From contig JAICJH010000030.1 of assembly GCA_025928545.1 (NCBI GenBank), positions 1 through 64,000 on the forward strand: a stretch of 64,000 nt of DNA, written 5' to 3'. The position numbers were made by a program, and so were the translations under genes. Below are positions 15,232-23,240 of the stretch, in pieces (positions within the stretch are counted from its first letter, which is position 1; each line of letters begins with the position of its first letter). Source of the stretch: Bryobacteraceae bacterium (lineage in GTDB: Bacteria > Acidobacteriota > Terriglobia > Bryobacterales > Bryobacteraceae). The notes under the pieces are model-generated. The model did no database searches, was not told where the DNA came from, and saw only the letters and a program-made list of their open reading frames with translations.

Positions 15232-15542
15232 TACGGTTCGCAAGTGTACCATGTGGGCGCCTGCCGACGATCCAAACCGCAAGGCGACTCTCCCCGCGCC
15301 GTCTCATTCCGGCTGGGGTGAGGCCAAACTCCAGTACGACGATATCTCCGAAGGCCTCCCGGACCTCGGCATTCGCGGCATTCGCGGCCTGGCCTGTTGG
15401 CTAAGACGCCAGTCCCCGGCCAAATAGCGCAGCCTGAACAGCCCTTTCGCGCAATCCTTCCCCCCTCAACACCCATATAACTGATTCTGACGGAGATCGC
15501 CTTGGCTGGCCCCGTGCACATTGCACCGGAGGAGGCAGCATA
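15232..15542. other. Intergenic region, no gene supported
   Basis: About 310 bp. Frames on both strands lack coding character. The only items are a short tandem CATTCGCGG (about 15368-15386) and the strong GGAGGAGG Shine-Dalgarno at its right edge, which fixes the start of the next gene. Confidence 0.6.
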
Positions 15543-16406
15543 ATGAGTTTCCATCACATCCTCTTCCCGGTCGATTTTTCAGCGCGCTGCTATGGAGCCG
15601 TGCCGTTCGTCAAATCGCTTGCCACCCGCTACGGAGCGGCGGTAACTCTGGTGCATGTCGTGGAACCTCCCCTGACCTGGGCCTCGGTGGATGGCGCCTA
15701 TTCCGGCGAAGGCAACCAGTCCGAACTGAAAATGGACGCTGAGCAGAAGTTGGCCGGCTTCGCCATCCAACAATTTGCCGGCATGCCTGTCACCCGCATG
15801 GTGGAAGAGGGCGATCCCGGCAAATGCATCACCGAACTGGCGCATAGCTGGAATGTCGACCTCATCATGATGCCCTCCCATGCCCGCGGAGCGTTTCGCA
15901 GAACGATCCTCGGCTCGGTAACCGCTGCGGCAATGCACGATTGCGAGTGCGCCATCTGGACCGGCGTTCATCTGGAAGATCCCCCGCCCCCCGCCCATAC
16001 GGAAATCAAAACCATCATCTGCGCGGTCGAGTTGACTCCCGAAAGCGCCTCCCTCCTCAAATACGCCAAAGAGATCGGGCTCGAAACCGGAGCTGCCGTC
16101 CACATTGTCCACGCGGTGCCCGCCGCGGAAGTCGCCGTCGAAGCGCAGTTCGATCAGCCGCTGGAGATCTTCCTCCAGGACTTCGCCCGCGAGGAAATTG
16201 CCAAATTGCAAACCAAAGCAGAGACGAACTTCGATTCCTGCGTGGAAATGGGCAGCGTTTCGAAAATCGTGCATGAGACCGCCGAAAGGTTCAATGCCGA
16301 CCTCATCATCATTGGGCGCGGCATCGTGAACCGCTTCGCGGGTGACCTGCGGACCGAAGCCTACGGCATCATGCGCGAAGCTCCGTGCCCGGTGATCAGC
16401 ATCTGA
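15543..16406 (+). CDS. Tandem universal stress protein (two UspA domains)
   Basis: A 287-residue cytoplasmic protein with two UspA folds in series. The first (residues 1 to about 142) opens FHHILFPVDFS, has LIMMPSHARGAF and an ATP-loop-like GAFRRTILGS. The second (about 152-287) opens IKTIICAVELT and has LIIIGRGIVNRF; its nucleotide loop is poorly conserved, so perhaps only the first half binds ATP. It is placed directly before an alcohol dehydrogenase (15-bp gap), and the two probably form a stress or anaerobic-metabolism operon. Confidence 0.9.
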   Translation: MSFHHILFPVDFSARCYGAVPFVKSLATRYGAAVTLVHVVEPPLTWASVDGAYSGEGNQSELKMDAEQKLAGFAIQQFAGMPVTRMVEEGDPGKCITELAHSWNVDLIMMPSHARGAFRRTILGSVTAAAMHDCECAIWTGVHLEDPPPPAHTEIKTIICAVELTPESASLLKYAKEIGLETGAAVHIVHAVPAAEVAVEAQFDQPLEIFLQDFAREEIAKLQTKAETNFDSCVEMGSVSKIVHETAERFNADLIIIGRGIVNRFAGDLRTEAYGIMREAPCPVISI

Positions 16407-16421
16407 TGCCATAATCGGCGC

Positions 16422-17381
16422 ATGATCTGCGTTTATCTCGAGTCCGGGGCAGTCGGGATTCTCCACCTGCCGCAGCCGAGTCGTCCTGAAGGTTTCGCCC
16501 TCATCCGTCTGTTGCTCGGCGGAATCTGCAACACCGATCTCGAACTCCAGCGCGGTTATTACGGTTTTGCCGGCACGCCCGGCCATGAGTTTGTCGGCGA
16601 AGTCGTCGCGGCGGATTCAGTCGATCTGATCGGCAGGCGTGTCGTCGGAGAAATCAATCTCGCCTGCGGGCGATGTTCGTGGTGTCAACGGGGGCTCAGC
16701 CGCCATTGCCCACAAAGGACCGTCCTCGGCATAGTGCGGCATCCCGGGGCGTTCAGCGAATTCCTGACTCTGCCGGAACGAAATCTTCACGTGATTCCCG
16801 ATAGTATTCCGCTGGAGGCGGCTGTCTTTGTGGAGCCGCTGGCGGCCGCATGCGAAATCCTCGATCAGGTTCCATCTTTACCCGGAAGTGAAGTCGCAGT
16901 GCTCGGTGACGGCAAACTGGGCTTGCTCGTCGCTCAGGTCCTGCATGCCCACGGTTGCCGCGTTCAACAGTTTGGAAAGCATGCCCCGAAGCTCGCTATC
17001 TCGGCAGCGCGCGGCATTGCCACCGAGGTGATCGGAACCGAGCTGTTGCCCACCGCTGCGTTCCCGTATGTAGTCGATGCAACCGGCTCTCCCGCCGGGC
17101 TCCGCGCAGCGGTTTCCATGGTGGAGCCCACAGGAACCGTAATTCTGAAATCGACAGTTCATGGCGAAGTGCCGGTCGACACCGCGCCGGTAATCGTAAA
17201 CGAAATTACTCTGGTAGGTTCGCGCTGCGGAAGATTCGAACCTGCGTTGGCGCTGCTTGCGCGGGGCGCGGTGGACGTCCGGCCCCTCGTGTCGGAGCGA
17301 ATGAAGCTATCTCAGGCGCCCGCGGCCTTCGCACGCGCCGCCGAACCAGGCATTCTGAAAGTGCTGCTCCAGGCGGATTAA
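16422..17381 (+). CDS. Zinc-binding alcohol dehydrogenase (MDR family)
   Basis: A 319-residue medium-chain dehydrogenase. The catalytic zinc ligands fall in GGICNTDLEL and PGHEFVGEV. The structural zinc loop is complete, CGRCSWCQRGLSRHC (C-x2-C-x2-C-x7-C). The nucleotide-binding turn is VAVLGDGKLGLLVAQ. The best general match is the threonine/sorbitol-dehydrogenase-like branch, with the substrate unknown. At 319 residues it is about 20 short of typical members, mostly at the N-terminus. It follows the universal stress protein by 15 bp. Confidence 0.88.
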   Translation: MICVYLESGAVGILHLPQPSRPEGFALIRLLLGGICNTDLELQRGYYGFAGTPGHEFVGEVVAADSVDLIGRRVVGEINLACGRCSWCQRGLSRHCPQRTVLGIVRHPGAFSEFLTLPERNLHVIPDSIPLEAAVFVEPLAAACEILDQVPSLPGSEVAVLGDGKLGLLVAQVLHAHGCRVQQFGKHAPKLAISAARGIATEVIGTELLPTAAFPYVVDATGSPAGLRAAVSMVEPTGTVILKSTVHGEVPVDTAPVIVNEITLVGSRCGRFEPALALLARGAVDVRPLVSERMKLSQAPAAFARAAEPGILKVLLQAD

Positions 17382-17546
17382 TTACCGCTTCGGCGGCGGC
17401 CGCCAGTCCTTATATTTGTTTCCGAAAAAAGCTATGGCTACCGACGCAGCGACAATCGCCGCGAACGGTAGCCATAATCCATGTGTGTAGCAATAAACCG
17501 CCCCGCCTGCCGCCGCTAACAATACAAAACATCCGCAGGCGCACAT
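17382..17546 (-). CDS. Small two-helix membrane protein downstream of metK
   Basis: A 54-residue frame with two hydrophobic helices (CFVLLAAAGGAVYCY; LPFAAIVAASVAIAFFG) and a basic tail KYKDWRPPPKR that predicts a cytoplasmic C-terminus. It starts 16 bp after the metK stop and ends against the convergent dehydrogenase with no gap. No Shine-Dalgarno is obvious. Function unknown. Confidence 0.45.
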   Translation of the reverse strand: MCACGCFVLLAAAGGAVYCYTHGLWLPFAAIVAASVAIAFFGNKYKDWRPPPKR

Positions 17547-17562
17547 AAGCGCGGGCCGGAAA

Positions 17563-18732
17563 CTACGCGGTCTTGGCAGCCAGGCGCAGAGCCTTCGCCT
17601 TGTCCGTCTTCTCCCATGTGAAACCAGGGCCGGTGCGGCCAAAGTGGCCAAATGCAGCCGTCGCCTTGTAGATCGGGCGGCGCAGCTTCAGATGATCGAT
17701 GATGCCCTTCGGAGTCAGCGGGAAATTGGCGCGAACCAGTTCCGTGATCTTCGAACCCGGCAGCGAGCCCGTGCCAAACGTATCCACCATGACCGAAACG
17801 GGTTCCGCTACGCCGATCGCGTAAGCCAGCTGCACTTCCACGCGCGTCGCCAGACCAGCCGCCACAATGTTCTTCGCAATATAACGGGCCATGTAGCAGG
17901 CCGACCGGTCCACCTTCGTCGGATCTTTGCCCGAGAATGCGCCGCCACCGTGACGACCCATGCCGCCGTAGCTGTCCACGATGATCTTACGGCCCGTGAG
18001 ACCGGTATCGCCATGAGGTCCGCCGATTACAAATCTGCCCGTCGGGTTGATGTGGTACTTGGTCTTTTTATCCACCATGTTCTGCGGAACAACCGCATCG
18101 ATGATGAATTTCCGGATTTCCTTGCGGAGCTTCTCGGTTGAAACGTCGTCGCCATGCTGAGTCGAAATGACAACCGCATCGATGCGGGTCGGCTTGCCAT
18201 CCACGTATTCCACCGAAACCTGGCTCTTGCCGTCGGGACGCAGGTACTTCAGACCGCCGGCTTTGCGCACTTCCGAAAGCTTTTCGCAGAGGCGGTGCGC
18301 CAGCTGGATCGGCAGCGGCATCAGCTCTTTCGTTTCGTTGCAGGCGTAGCCAAACATCAGACCCTGATCGCCCGCCCCACCCGTATCCACGCCCATCGCG
18401 ATATCGGGCGACTGGCTCTGAATCAGATTGTGGACGCCGCACGTCTTCGCATCGAAGCCAAATGCCGCATCCGTATAGCCGATTTCGGCGATCGTATCGC
18501 GCGCAATCGTCGGCACGTCGACGTAGCAATTCGTGGTGATTTCACCCGCTACGATGCAGGTTCCGGTCGTGACCATGACTTCGCACGCTACGCGGCCCTT
18601 CGGGTCCTGCCTAAGAACCGCATCCAGCACAGCGTCCGAAATGTGGTCGGCTACTTTATCCGGATGGCCTTCGGTAACCGATTCGGACGTAAAAAGATAC
18701 TTCTGCACTTCCTTGTTTTGCACTGCGGCCAT
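17563..18732 (-). CDS. metK: S-adenosylmethionine synthetase
   Basis: Makes S-adenosylmethionine from methionine and ATP. At 390 residues it has normal length. Signatures are [21 protein letters not shown] at the N-terminus (ATP and metal binding), [12 protein letters not shown], and [16 protein letters not shown], the methionine and phosphate-binding loop. The start at 18732 follows GGAGAG at good spacing; the longer frame upstream lacks similarity. No SAM riboswitch-like structure was recognised in the short leader. Confidence 0.97.
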   Translation of the reverse strand: MAAVQNKEVQKYLFTSESVTEGHPDKVADHISDAVLDAVLRQDPKGRVACEVMVTTGTCIVAGEITTNCYVDVPTIARDTIAEIGYTDAAFGFDAKTCGVHNLIQSQSPDIAMGVDTGGAGDQGLMFGYACNETKELMPLPIQLAHRLCEKLSEVRKAGGLKYLRPDGKSQVSVEYVDGKPTRIDAVVISTQHGDDVSTEKLRKEIRKFIIDAVVPQNMVDKKTKYHINPTGRFVIGGPHGDTGLTGRKIIVDSYGGMGRHGGGAFSGKDPTKVDRSACYMARYIAKNIVAAGLATRVEVQLAYAIGVAEPVSVMVDTFGTGSLPGSKITELVRANFPLTPKGIIDHLKLRRPIYKATAAFGHFGRTGPGFTWEKTDKAKALRLAAKTA

Positions 18733-18870
18733 GAACTCTCCAGAAGATTGAATGAGGACAGATGGCGAGGAGGCGTTCTCGCTCCCGGACCAACCAGTTA
18801 TTTTAGCAACCCCGGCCTTCCGGGCTAAGAGGATGGGACGGAACGGCGCTAACTGCCACCCCAACGGGGA

Positions 18871-19425
18871 TTATGGCGTTTCGGCGAGACAGGCCATCAG
18901 ATCCCGGTAGAACTCCGGATGCGACTCCCAGGTCTGAGCCGACACCAGTTTGCCGTCCCGGACCGACTGTTCTTTGCACCACGTCCCGCCCGTGGATTCC
19001 ACGTCCCAGCGCAGATGTTCGTAACAGGTCACTCGCCGGCCTTTCAGCAGATCGGCCGCCGCCAGGATCTGTATTCCGTGGCAGATGGAAAAGATCCACT
19101 TGCCCTGGGTGGCGAAATCCCGGGTCAGTTGCAGCAGGTATTTGTCGTTGCGCAGATATTCCGGCGCCCGCCCGCCCAGAATCAGGATCGCATCGTAGTC
19201 GGCGGCTTTCGATTCGCCGATCGCGATATCGGCAGCCATCCCGTAACCCGGCTTCTCAATATAGGTATCCCAGCCGGGCTCGAAATCGTGAATCACAAGG
19301 TGCATACGGCGTTTGGAAGGCGCCGCCACGACGGCCTGGTAGCCTTCTTCCCGAAGACGATGGACGGCGTAAAGCGCTTCATAGGATTCGCCGCCGTCGC
19401 CCGTTATGATGAGGACTTTTCGCAT
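18871..19425 (-). CDS. DJ-1/PfpI family protein
   Basis: A 184-residue class-I glutamine-amidotransferase-like protein. The nucleophile elbow is FSICHGIQIL, with Cys followed by His as in PfpI and YhbO/DJ-1 proteins. The N-terminal Glu of GDGGESYEA probably completes the site, and ILILGGRAPEYL is the conserved strand-turn before it. Family members act as proteases, deglycases or chaperones, and which applies here cannot be told. The start at 19425 opens MRKVLIITGDGGES; the upstream frame runs into the intergenic repeat and is not coding. Confidence 0.85.
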   Translation of the reverse strand: MRKVLIITGDGGESYEALYAVHRLREEGYQAVVAAPSKRRMHLVIHDFEPGWDTYIEKPGYGMAADIAIGESKAADYDAILILGGRAPEYLRNDKYLLQLTRDFATQGKWIFSICHGIQILAAADLLKGRRVTCYEHLRWDVESTGGTWCKEQSVRDGKLVSAQTWESHPEFYRDLMACLAETP

Positions 19426-19489
19426 GGTGATTAGTTTATTCCAGTGATTCTGCTCGTCCTTCGGCGACGAGCGTCCAGGCAAGAACCTT

Positions 19490-19535
19490 ATCGGCGTGAA
19501 TCGGCGTGAATCGGCGGCTATTTTGGTTTTTCCGC
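19490..19535 (+). repeat. Interspersed ATCGGCGTGA repeat, copy B
   Basis: The cleanest copy: two perfect ATCGGCGTGA units, then ATCGGCGGC, then a tail with TTTTGGTTTTTCCGC. It lies between the DJ-1 gene start and the rbsC-like stop. Confidence 0.85.
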
Positions 19536-19553
19536 CCAGTCGCCGATCCCGAA

Positions 19554-20483
19554 TCACGCCAGCCGTCGTCGCTGCAATTCGTCGAAGCTGACCGCGAGTA
19601 CAATCACCCCGCCGATAATCACCTGCTGAAGAAACGGAGAGATTCCAAGAAGGTTGCAGCCATTGCTGAGCAGTCCCATAATCATCGACCCGATCACCGT
19701 CCCGATAACCGTTCCCTGCCCTCCATTCAGGCTCCCGCCGCCGATCACGACCGCCGCGATCACACGAAGCTCATAGCCATCGCCCGCCGTAGGTTGCCCG
19801 GTGACAAGCCGCGCCGCTTCAATCATGCCAGCCATTCCTGACAGAGCTCCGGCCAGCGCGTAAATGGAAACAGTATAGATTCCAATACGGATTCCGGAAC
19901 AGCGTGCGGCTTCCGGGTTGCTTCCGATCGCATAGGCGTAACGGCCGAGTTTGGTGAACTTCAGGACCAGGTGAATCCCCACCGCAACGGCCACCAAGAA
20001 AAACAGCGGCACCGGAACCTGAAGGATGTTGCCGTTCGCGAGCACTCCGAAATCATGAGTCAGGTTCGCAATCGGAATGCCTCCCGTGATCAGCAGCGTG
20101 AGACCGCGATAGATGCCTAGCGCACCCAGCGTCGCGATAAACGGCGGAATGCGGAGCAGGACAATCGCTGCGCCGTTGACCGTTCCACAGAGCGCCCCGA
20201 TGAAGATCGCTCCCACGAGAGCAGCGGCTGTCGGGTAGTGGGCGGAGATGAGCATCGCTCCAATGACTCCGGTCAGCCCCACCATCGAACCTACCGAAAG
20301 GTCGATTCCGGCCGACGCAATCACCACCGTCATCCCGATAGCCATGATCGTGATGACCGTTGTCTGCCGGATAACGGACGACAGATTGCCCACCGTGAGG
20401 AAGTACGGTGAGGCGATCGACAGCCCCGCGAACAGCACGATCAGCGTCGCAAACGGAAGTACCTTCTTCAGTTGATCTCTCAT
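19554..20483 (-). CDS. Sugar ABC transporter permease (RbsC-like)
   Basis: A 309-residue inner-membrane permease of the ribose/xylose/AI-2 class, with eight to ten hydrophobic helices. Family hallmarks are GMTVVIASAGIDLSVGSMVGL, the cytoplasmic coupling motif YAIGSNPEAARCSGI, and VIAAVVIGGGSLNGGQGTVIGT. It overlaps the ATPase gene by 4 bp, so translation is coupled. It is the last gene of rbsBAC; no kinase, mutarotase or LacI-type regulator follows, so the sugar cannot be named. Confidence 0.93.
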   Translation of the reverse strand: MRDQLKKVLPFATLIVLFAGLSIASPYFLTVGNLSSVIRQTTVITIMAIGMTVVIASAGIDLSVGSMVGLTGVIGAMLISAHYPTAAALVGAIFIGALCGTVNGAAIVLLRIPPFIATLGALGIYRGLTLLITGGIPIANLTHDFGVLANGNILQVPVPLFFLVAVAVGIHLVLKFTKLGRYAYAIGSNPEAARCSGIRIGIYTVSIYALAGALSGMAGMIEAARLVTGQPTAGDGYELRVIAAVVIGGGSLNGGQGTVIGTVIGSMIMGLLSNGCNLLGISPFLQQVIIGGVIVLAVSFDELQRRRLA

Positions 20484-21928
20484 GCCGCGAACTGCATCAC
20501 TTTCTCCTGTGTGGCGTCCGCCGCCTCAAACATGCTGACCAGTTCACCACGGCGCATCACTCCGATTCGATGGCTCATCCCCAGCAGTTCCGGCAGGTCG
20601 GAAGAAATCATGAGGATGGAACCGCCATTCGCGACAATTTCCCGCATCAGCAGATAAATTTCCGCTCTGGTCCCCAGGTCGACTCCCTGTGTTGGCTCAT
20701 CCAGCAAAAGAATCGTGGAGCCCGCATACAACCAGCGCGCCAGTAGCGCCTTCTGCTGATTGCCACCCGACAGGCGGCCGATCGGCATCGATGGCGAGCG
20801 GGCTTTCACCTTGAGCTTCGCGATCAGTTCGCCGCAGCGTCTTGCTTCTTCGGAGAGATTCAGCACCGCCGAATCGAGCGCCGCAATCGAAATATTCTGC
20901 GTCACCGGCATGTCCGGCAGAATCCCCATCCCTTTGCGGTCTTCTGTCAGGTAGCCGAGCCCTGCGGCGATGGCTTCGCGCGTATTCCGAAAATGGACGG
21001 GCTTGCCATGAAGTTTGATCGTTCCGGTTTCATCGGGGTCCAGACCAAAGATGCCTCGGGCAACCTCCGTGCGGCCGGCGCCCACCAGGCCCCCCAGCCC
21101 GATAATCTCCCCCCGGTGGAGTTCGAACGAAATGTTTGGGTATTTCACTTCGAGGACTACTTCAGTGCCCGGCGGCGGAAGCTCGGGATACAGTTCATGG
21201 ATGTCGCGCCCCACCATATACCGAATGATTCCCGCCGTGTCGATGGAAGCCGCTTCCCCGCTGAAGACGCATTTTCCGTCGCGCAATACAGTGACCCGGT
21301 CGGCGAGACGCTCGAGTTCTTCCATTCGGTGCGAGATGTAGACTATCGCAAGACCCTTGGCTTTCAGTTCCGCGATAATCCGGAACAGCTCTTCGCTTTC
21401 TTTCTGCGAAAGAACGGCGGTAGGTTCGTCCATCACGATCACCCGGGCGGCCGTCGCGAGGGCGCGTGCAATTTCCACCAGTTGCTTTTGGGCGCGTGTG
21501 AGGCGCGCCACGCGCGTAGTCGCTGCGAGCGGGAAATGATGGCGCTCCAGAACTTCCTGCGCCAGATCGTTGAGCTTCGCGTTAGCCAGAAAACCCGCCG
21601 CGCCGGTCGGCTCCATCCCCAGAAAGATGTTCTCCGCAACCGTGAGGTCGTTAGCCAGAATCTGTTCCTGAAAGATCATGCTGATGCCGGCCTTGCGGGC
21701 GTCATGCGGGCTGCGAATCTCCAGCAACTCGTCCCCCAGCCGGATTTCTCCGGCATCCATCGCATAGACTCCGTTGAGAATCTTCATCAGCGTGGATTTA
21801 CCCGCGCCGTTTTCGCCCACCAGAGCGTGAACTTCACCGGCTGCAAGCGCCAGGCTGACGTCCGACAGAACGCAGTTTCCCCCGAATGACTTGGTCACTC
21901 CGGTCATTCGCAGAAGAGGTTCGGTCAT
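20480..21928 (-). CDS. Sugar ABC transporter ATP-binding protein (RbsA-like, two ATPase domains)
   Basis: A 482-residue ATPase with two nucleotide-binding domains. The first has Walker A GENGAGKST, a signature region at LTRAQKQLVEIARAL and Walker B VIVMDEPTAVL. The second has the degenerate Walker A LVGAGRTEVARG typical of RbsA/MglA, signature LSGGNQQKALLARWL and Walker B ILLLDEPTQGVD. It lies 3 bp after the binding-protein gene and overlaps the permease by 4 bp. Confidence 0.94.
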   Translation of the reverse strand: MTEPLLRMTGVTKSFGGNCVLSDVSLALAAGEVHALVGENGAGKSTLMKILNGVYAMDAGEIRLGDELLEIRSPHDARKAGISMIFQEQILANDLTVAENIFLGMEPTGAAGFLANAKLNDLAQEVLERHHFPLAATTRVARLTRAQKQLVEIARALATAARVIVMDEPTAVLSQKESEELFRIIAELKAKGLAIVYISHRMEELERLADRVTVLRDGKCVFSGEAASIDTAGIIRYMVGRDIHELYPELPPPGTEVVLEVKYPNISFELHRGEIIGLGGLVGAGRTEVARGIFGLDPDETGTIKLHGKPVHFRNTREAIAAGLGYLTEDRKGMGILPDMPVTQNISIAALDSAVLNLSEEARRCGELIAKLKVKARSPSMPIGRLSGGNQQKALLARWLYAGSTILLLDEPTQGVDLGTRAEIYLLMREIVANGGSILMISSDLPELLGMSHRIGVMRRGELVSMFEAADATQEKVMQFAA

Positions 21929-21931
21929 TGT

Positions 21932-22900
21932 TTATTTGAGGTACTTCTGGATTGGCGGGTTCAGCAGATCCTGCACCGCCTGTTCCTTCAGATTGTCGGC
22001 CGTCACGAGTGTAGCGCCGGTATCGATGCGCTTCTCCGGGGTCTGGCCGTGGATCTTATCCACCAGCGCCTTCACCACCGTATAGCCCATTTTGAAGGGA
22101 TTCTGCACTACCAGCGAATCGATGTTGCCGGCCTGAACGTCTTCAATCAGCGTTGGCGACGAATCGAACCCGACGATCTTCAGCTTGCCCGCCAGGTTGT
22201 GGGATTTCGCGCCCTGCACCGCTCCGATGGAACCGGATTCGTTACTACAGAAAATAGCTGCAATATCCGGATTCGCCGTCAGAATATCTTCCGCGACCGC
22301 CAGGCTCTTGGCTCGATCCGACATGCCGTACTGAAAAGCGACGACCTGGATCTTCGGCGAATTCTTCGCAATAGTTTCCTTGAAGCCCGCTTCCCGCTCC
22401 ATGGTGGAAACGCCGCCGGGAGTTGTGGCGAGAATGGCGATCTTGCCCCCGTTGGGAAGAATCGCCCCCATGCGGTCGGCCGCCATCACACCGCCTTTGT
22501 AATTGTCGGTCGAGACGTAGCTGACGTATTTATCGGTTTTGATGCCGGAATCGAAGATAGCCACCGGGATGTGTTCGTCGCTCGCGTGCTCCACGACGGG
22601 CACGAGCGATTCGCCGTGCGCCGGCGCGAGAGCGATGCCGCTGACATGTTGGTTGATGAAATCGTCCACAATACCGATCTGTTTGGCCAGATCGAGCTCG
22701 GTAGCCGGGCCGTTCCAAAGAATCTGCGCTCCCATTTCATTGCCTGCCATAACCGCCCCGGCATGAACGGACTGCCAGAAAATATGCGTCTGGCCTTTCG
22801 GAATGACGGCGATGCGCAGTTGAGTGGATCTGTTACATGCCGCGCTGATGAACAGGAGGGCGAAACTGGTCAGCGCAACGCGAAGTTTTGGAGAAGCCAT
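21932..22900 (-). CDS. Sugar-binding lipoprotein (RbsB-like)
   Basis: A 322-residue periplasmic binding protein of the ribose/galactose class. The signal sequence VALTSFALLFISAACNR ends in a Cys, so lipid attachment is likely although the lipobox is not textbook. The mature part has two alternating alpha/beta lobes with FWQSVHAGAVMAG, VSGIALAPAHGESL, VSTDNYKGGVMAADRM, IFCSNESGSIGAVQGA and IVGFDSS. The ATG at 22900 begins the signal sequence. It is the first gene of rbsBAC. Confidence 0.92.
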   Translation of the reverse strand: MASPKLRVALTSFALLFISAACNRSTQLRIAVIPKGQTHIFWQSVHAGAVMAGNEMGAQILWNGPATELDLAKQIGIVDDFINQHVSGIALAPAHGESLVPVVEHASDEHIPVAIFDSGIKTDKYVSYVSTDNYKGGVMAADRMGAILPNGGKIAILATTPGGVSTMEREAGFKETIAKNSPKIQVVAFQYGMSDRAKSLAVAEDILTANPDIAAIFCSNESGSIGAVQGAKSHNLAGKLKIVGFDSSPTLIEDVQAGNIDSLVVQNPFKMGYTVVKALVDKIHGQTPEKRIDTGATLVTADNLKEQAVQDLLNPPIQKYLK

Positions 22901-22940
22901 GGAGTTCACAGAGATTATATGCGATGCCCTGAAGTGTAAA

Positions 22941-23153
22941 ATGAGAATCCACGCGATGCCAGGCCCCGGCAATAGGGTAAAAATTCCGCTGTCGACGCCT
23001 GAGGCGATCCGCCTGCTCCTCCGCGTGAAACCAACTCCGGACATGCCCCACCCAGGCACGCATCCGACCAAGTCGAAGATGACAAAGCTCGATGAAGAGT
23101 TCGGCGCCCTCGAATTAGGCAAGCGCCGCCCGCGCAAGATCATATCGGCGTGA
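22941..23153 (+). CDS. Small conserved-looking hypothetical protein
   Basis: A 70-residue basic, proline-rich frame (MRIHAMPGPGNRVKIPLSTP ... VKPTPDMPHPG) beginning 41 bp from the divergent RbsB start. Codon character is good. Its last codons and TGA stop are supplied by repeat copy C, so the C-terminus may have been set by the arrival of the repeat. No family is identified; an upstream in-frame Met at 22899 is possible. Confidence 0.5.
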   Translation: MRIHAMPGPGNRVKIPLSTPEAIRLLLRVKPTPDMPHPGTHPTKSKMTKLDEEFGALELGKRRPRKIISA

Positions 23154-23188
23154 ATCGGCATGAATCGCGGCTTTTTGGATTTTTCCGC
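23144..23188 (+). repeat. Interspersed ATCGGCGTGA repeat, copy C
   Basis: ATCGGCGTGA, ATCGGCATGA and ATCGCGGC, followed by CTTTTTGGATTTTTCCGC. It overlaps the end of the small frame before it and lies upstream of mrdA. Confidence 0.8.
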
Positions 23189-23240
23189 ATCCTGTCAGGC
23201 GCAGGGCCGGATTCTGGTAATCTGAAGATGGCGATCCGCC

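Noticed and set aside
15579..16586. 335-codon minus-strand frame opposite the universal stress protein
   Set aside because: Composition and lack of domains mark it as a shadow; the plus-strand gene has a strong Shine-Dalgarno and two clear Usp folds.
18733..18870. SAM riboswitch before metK
   Set aside because: The leader lacks the conserved helices and GA-rich junctions of SAM-I, SAM-II and SAM/SAH types that I can recognise.
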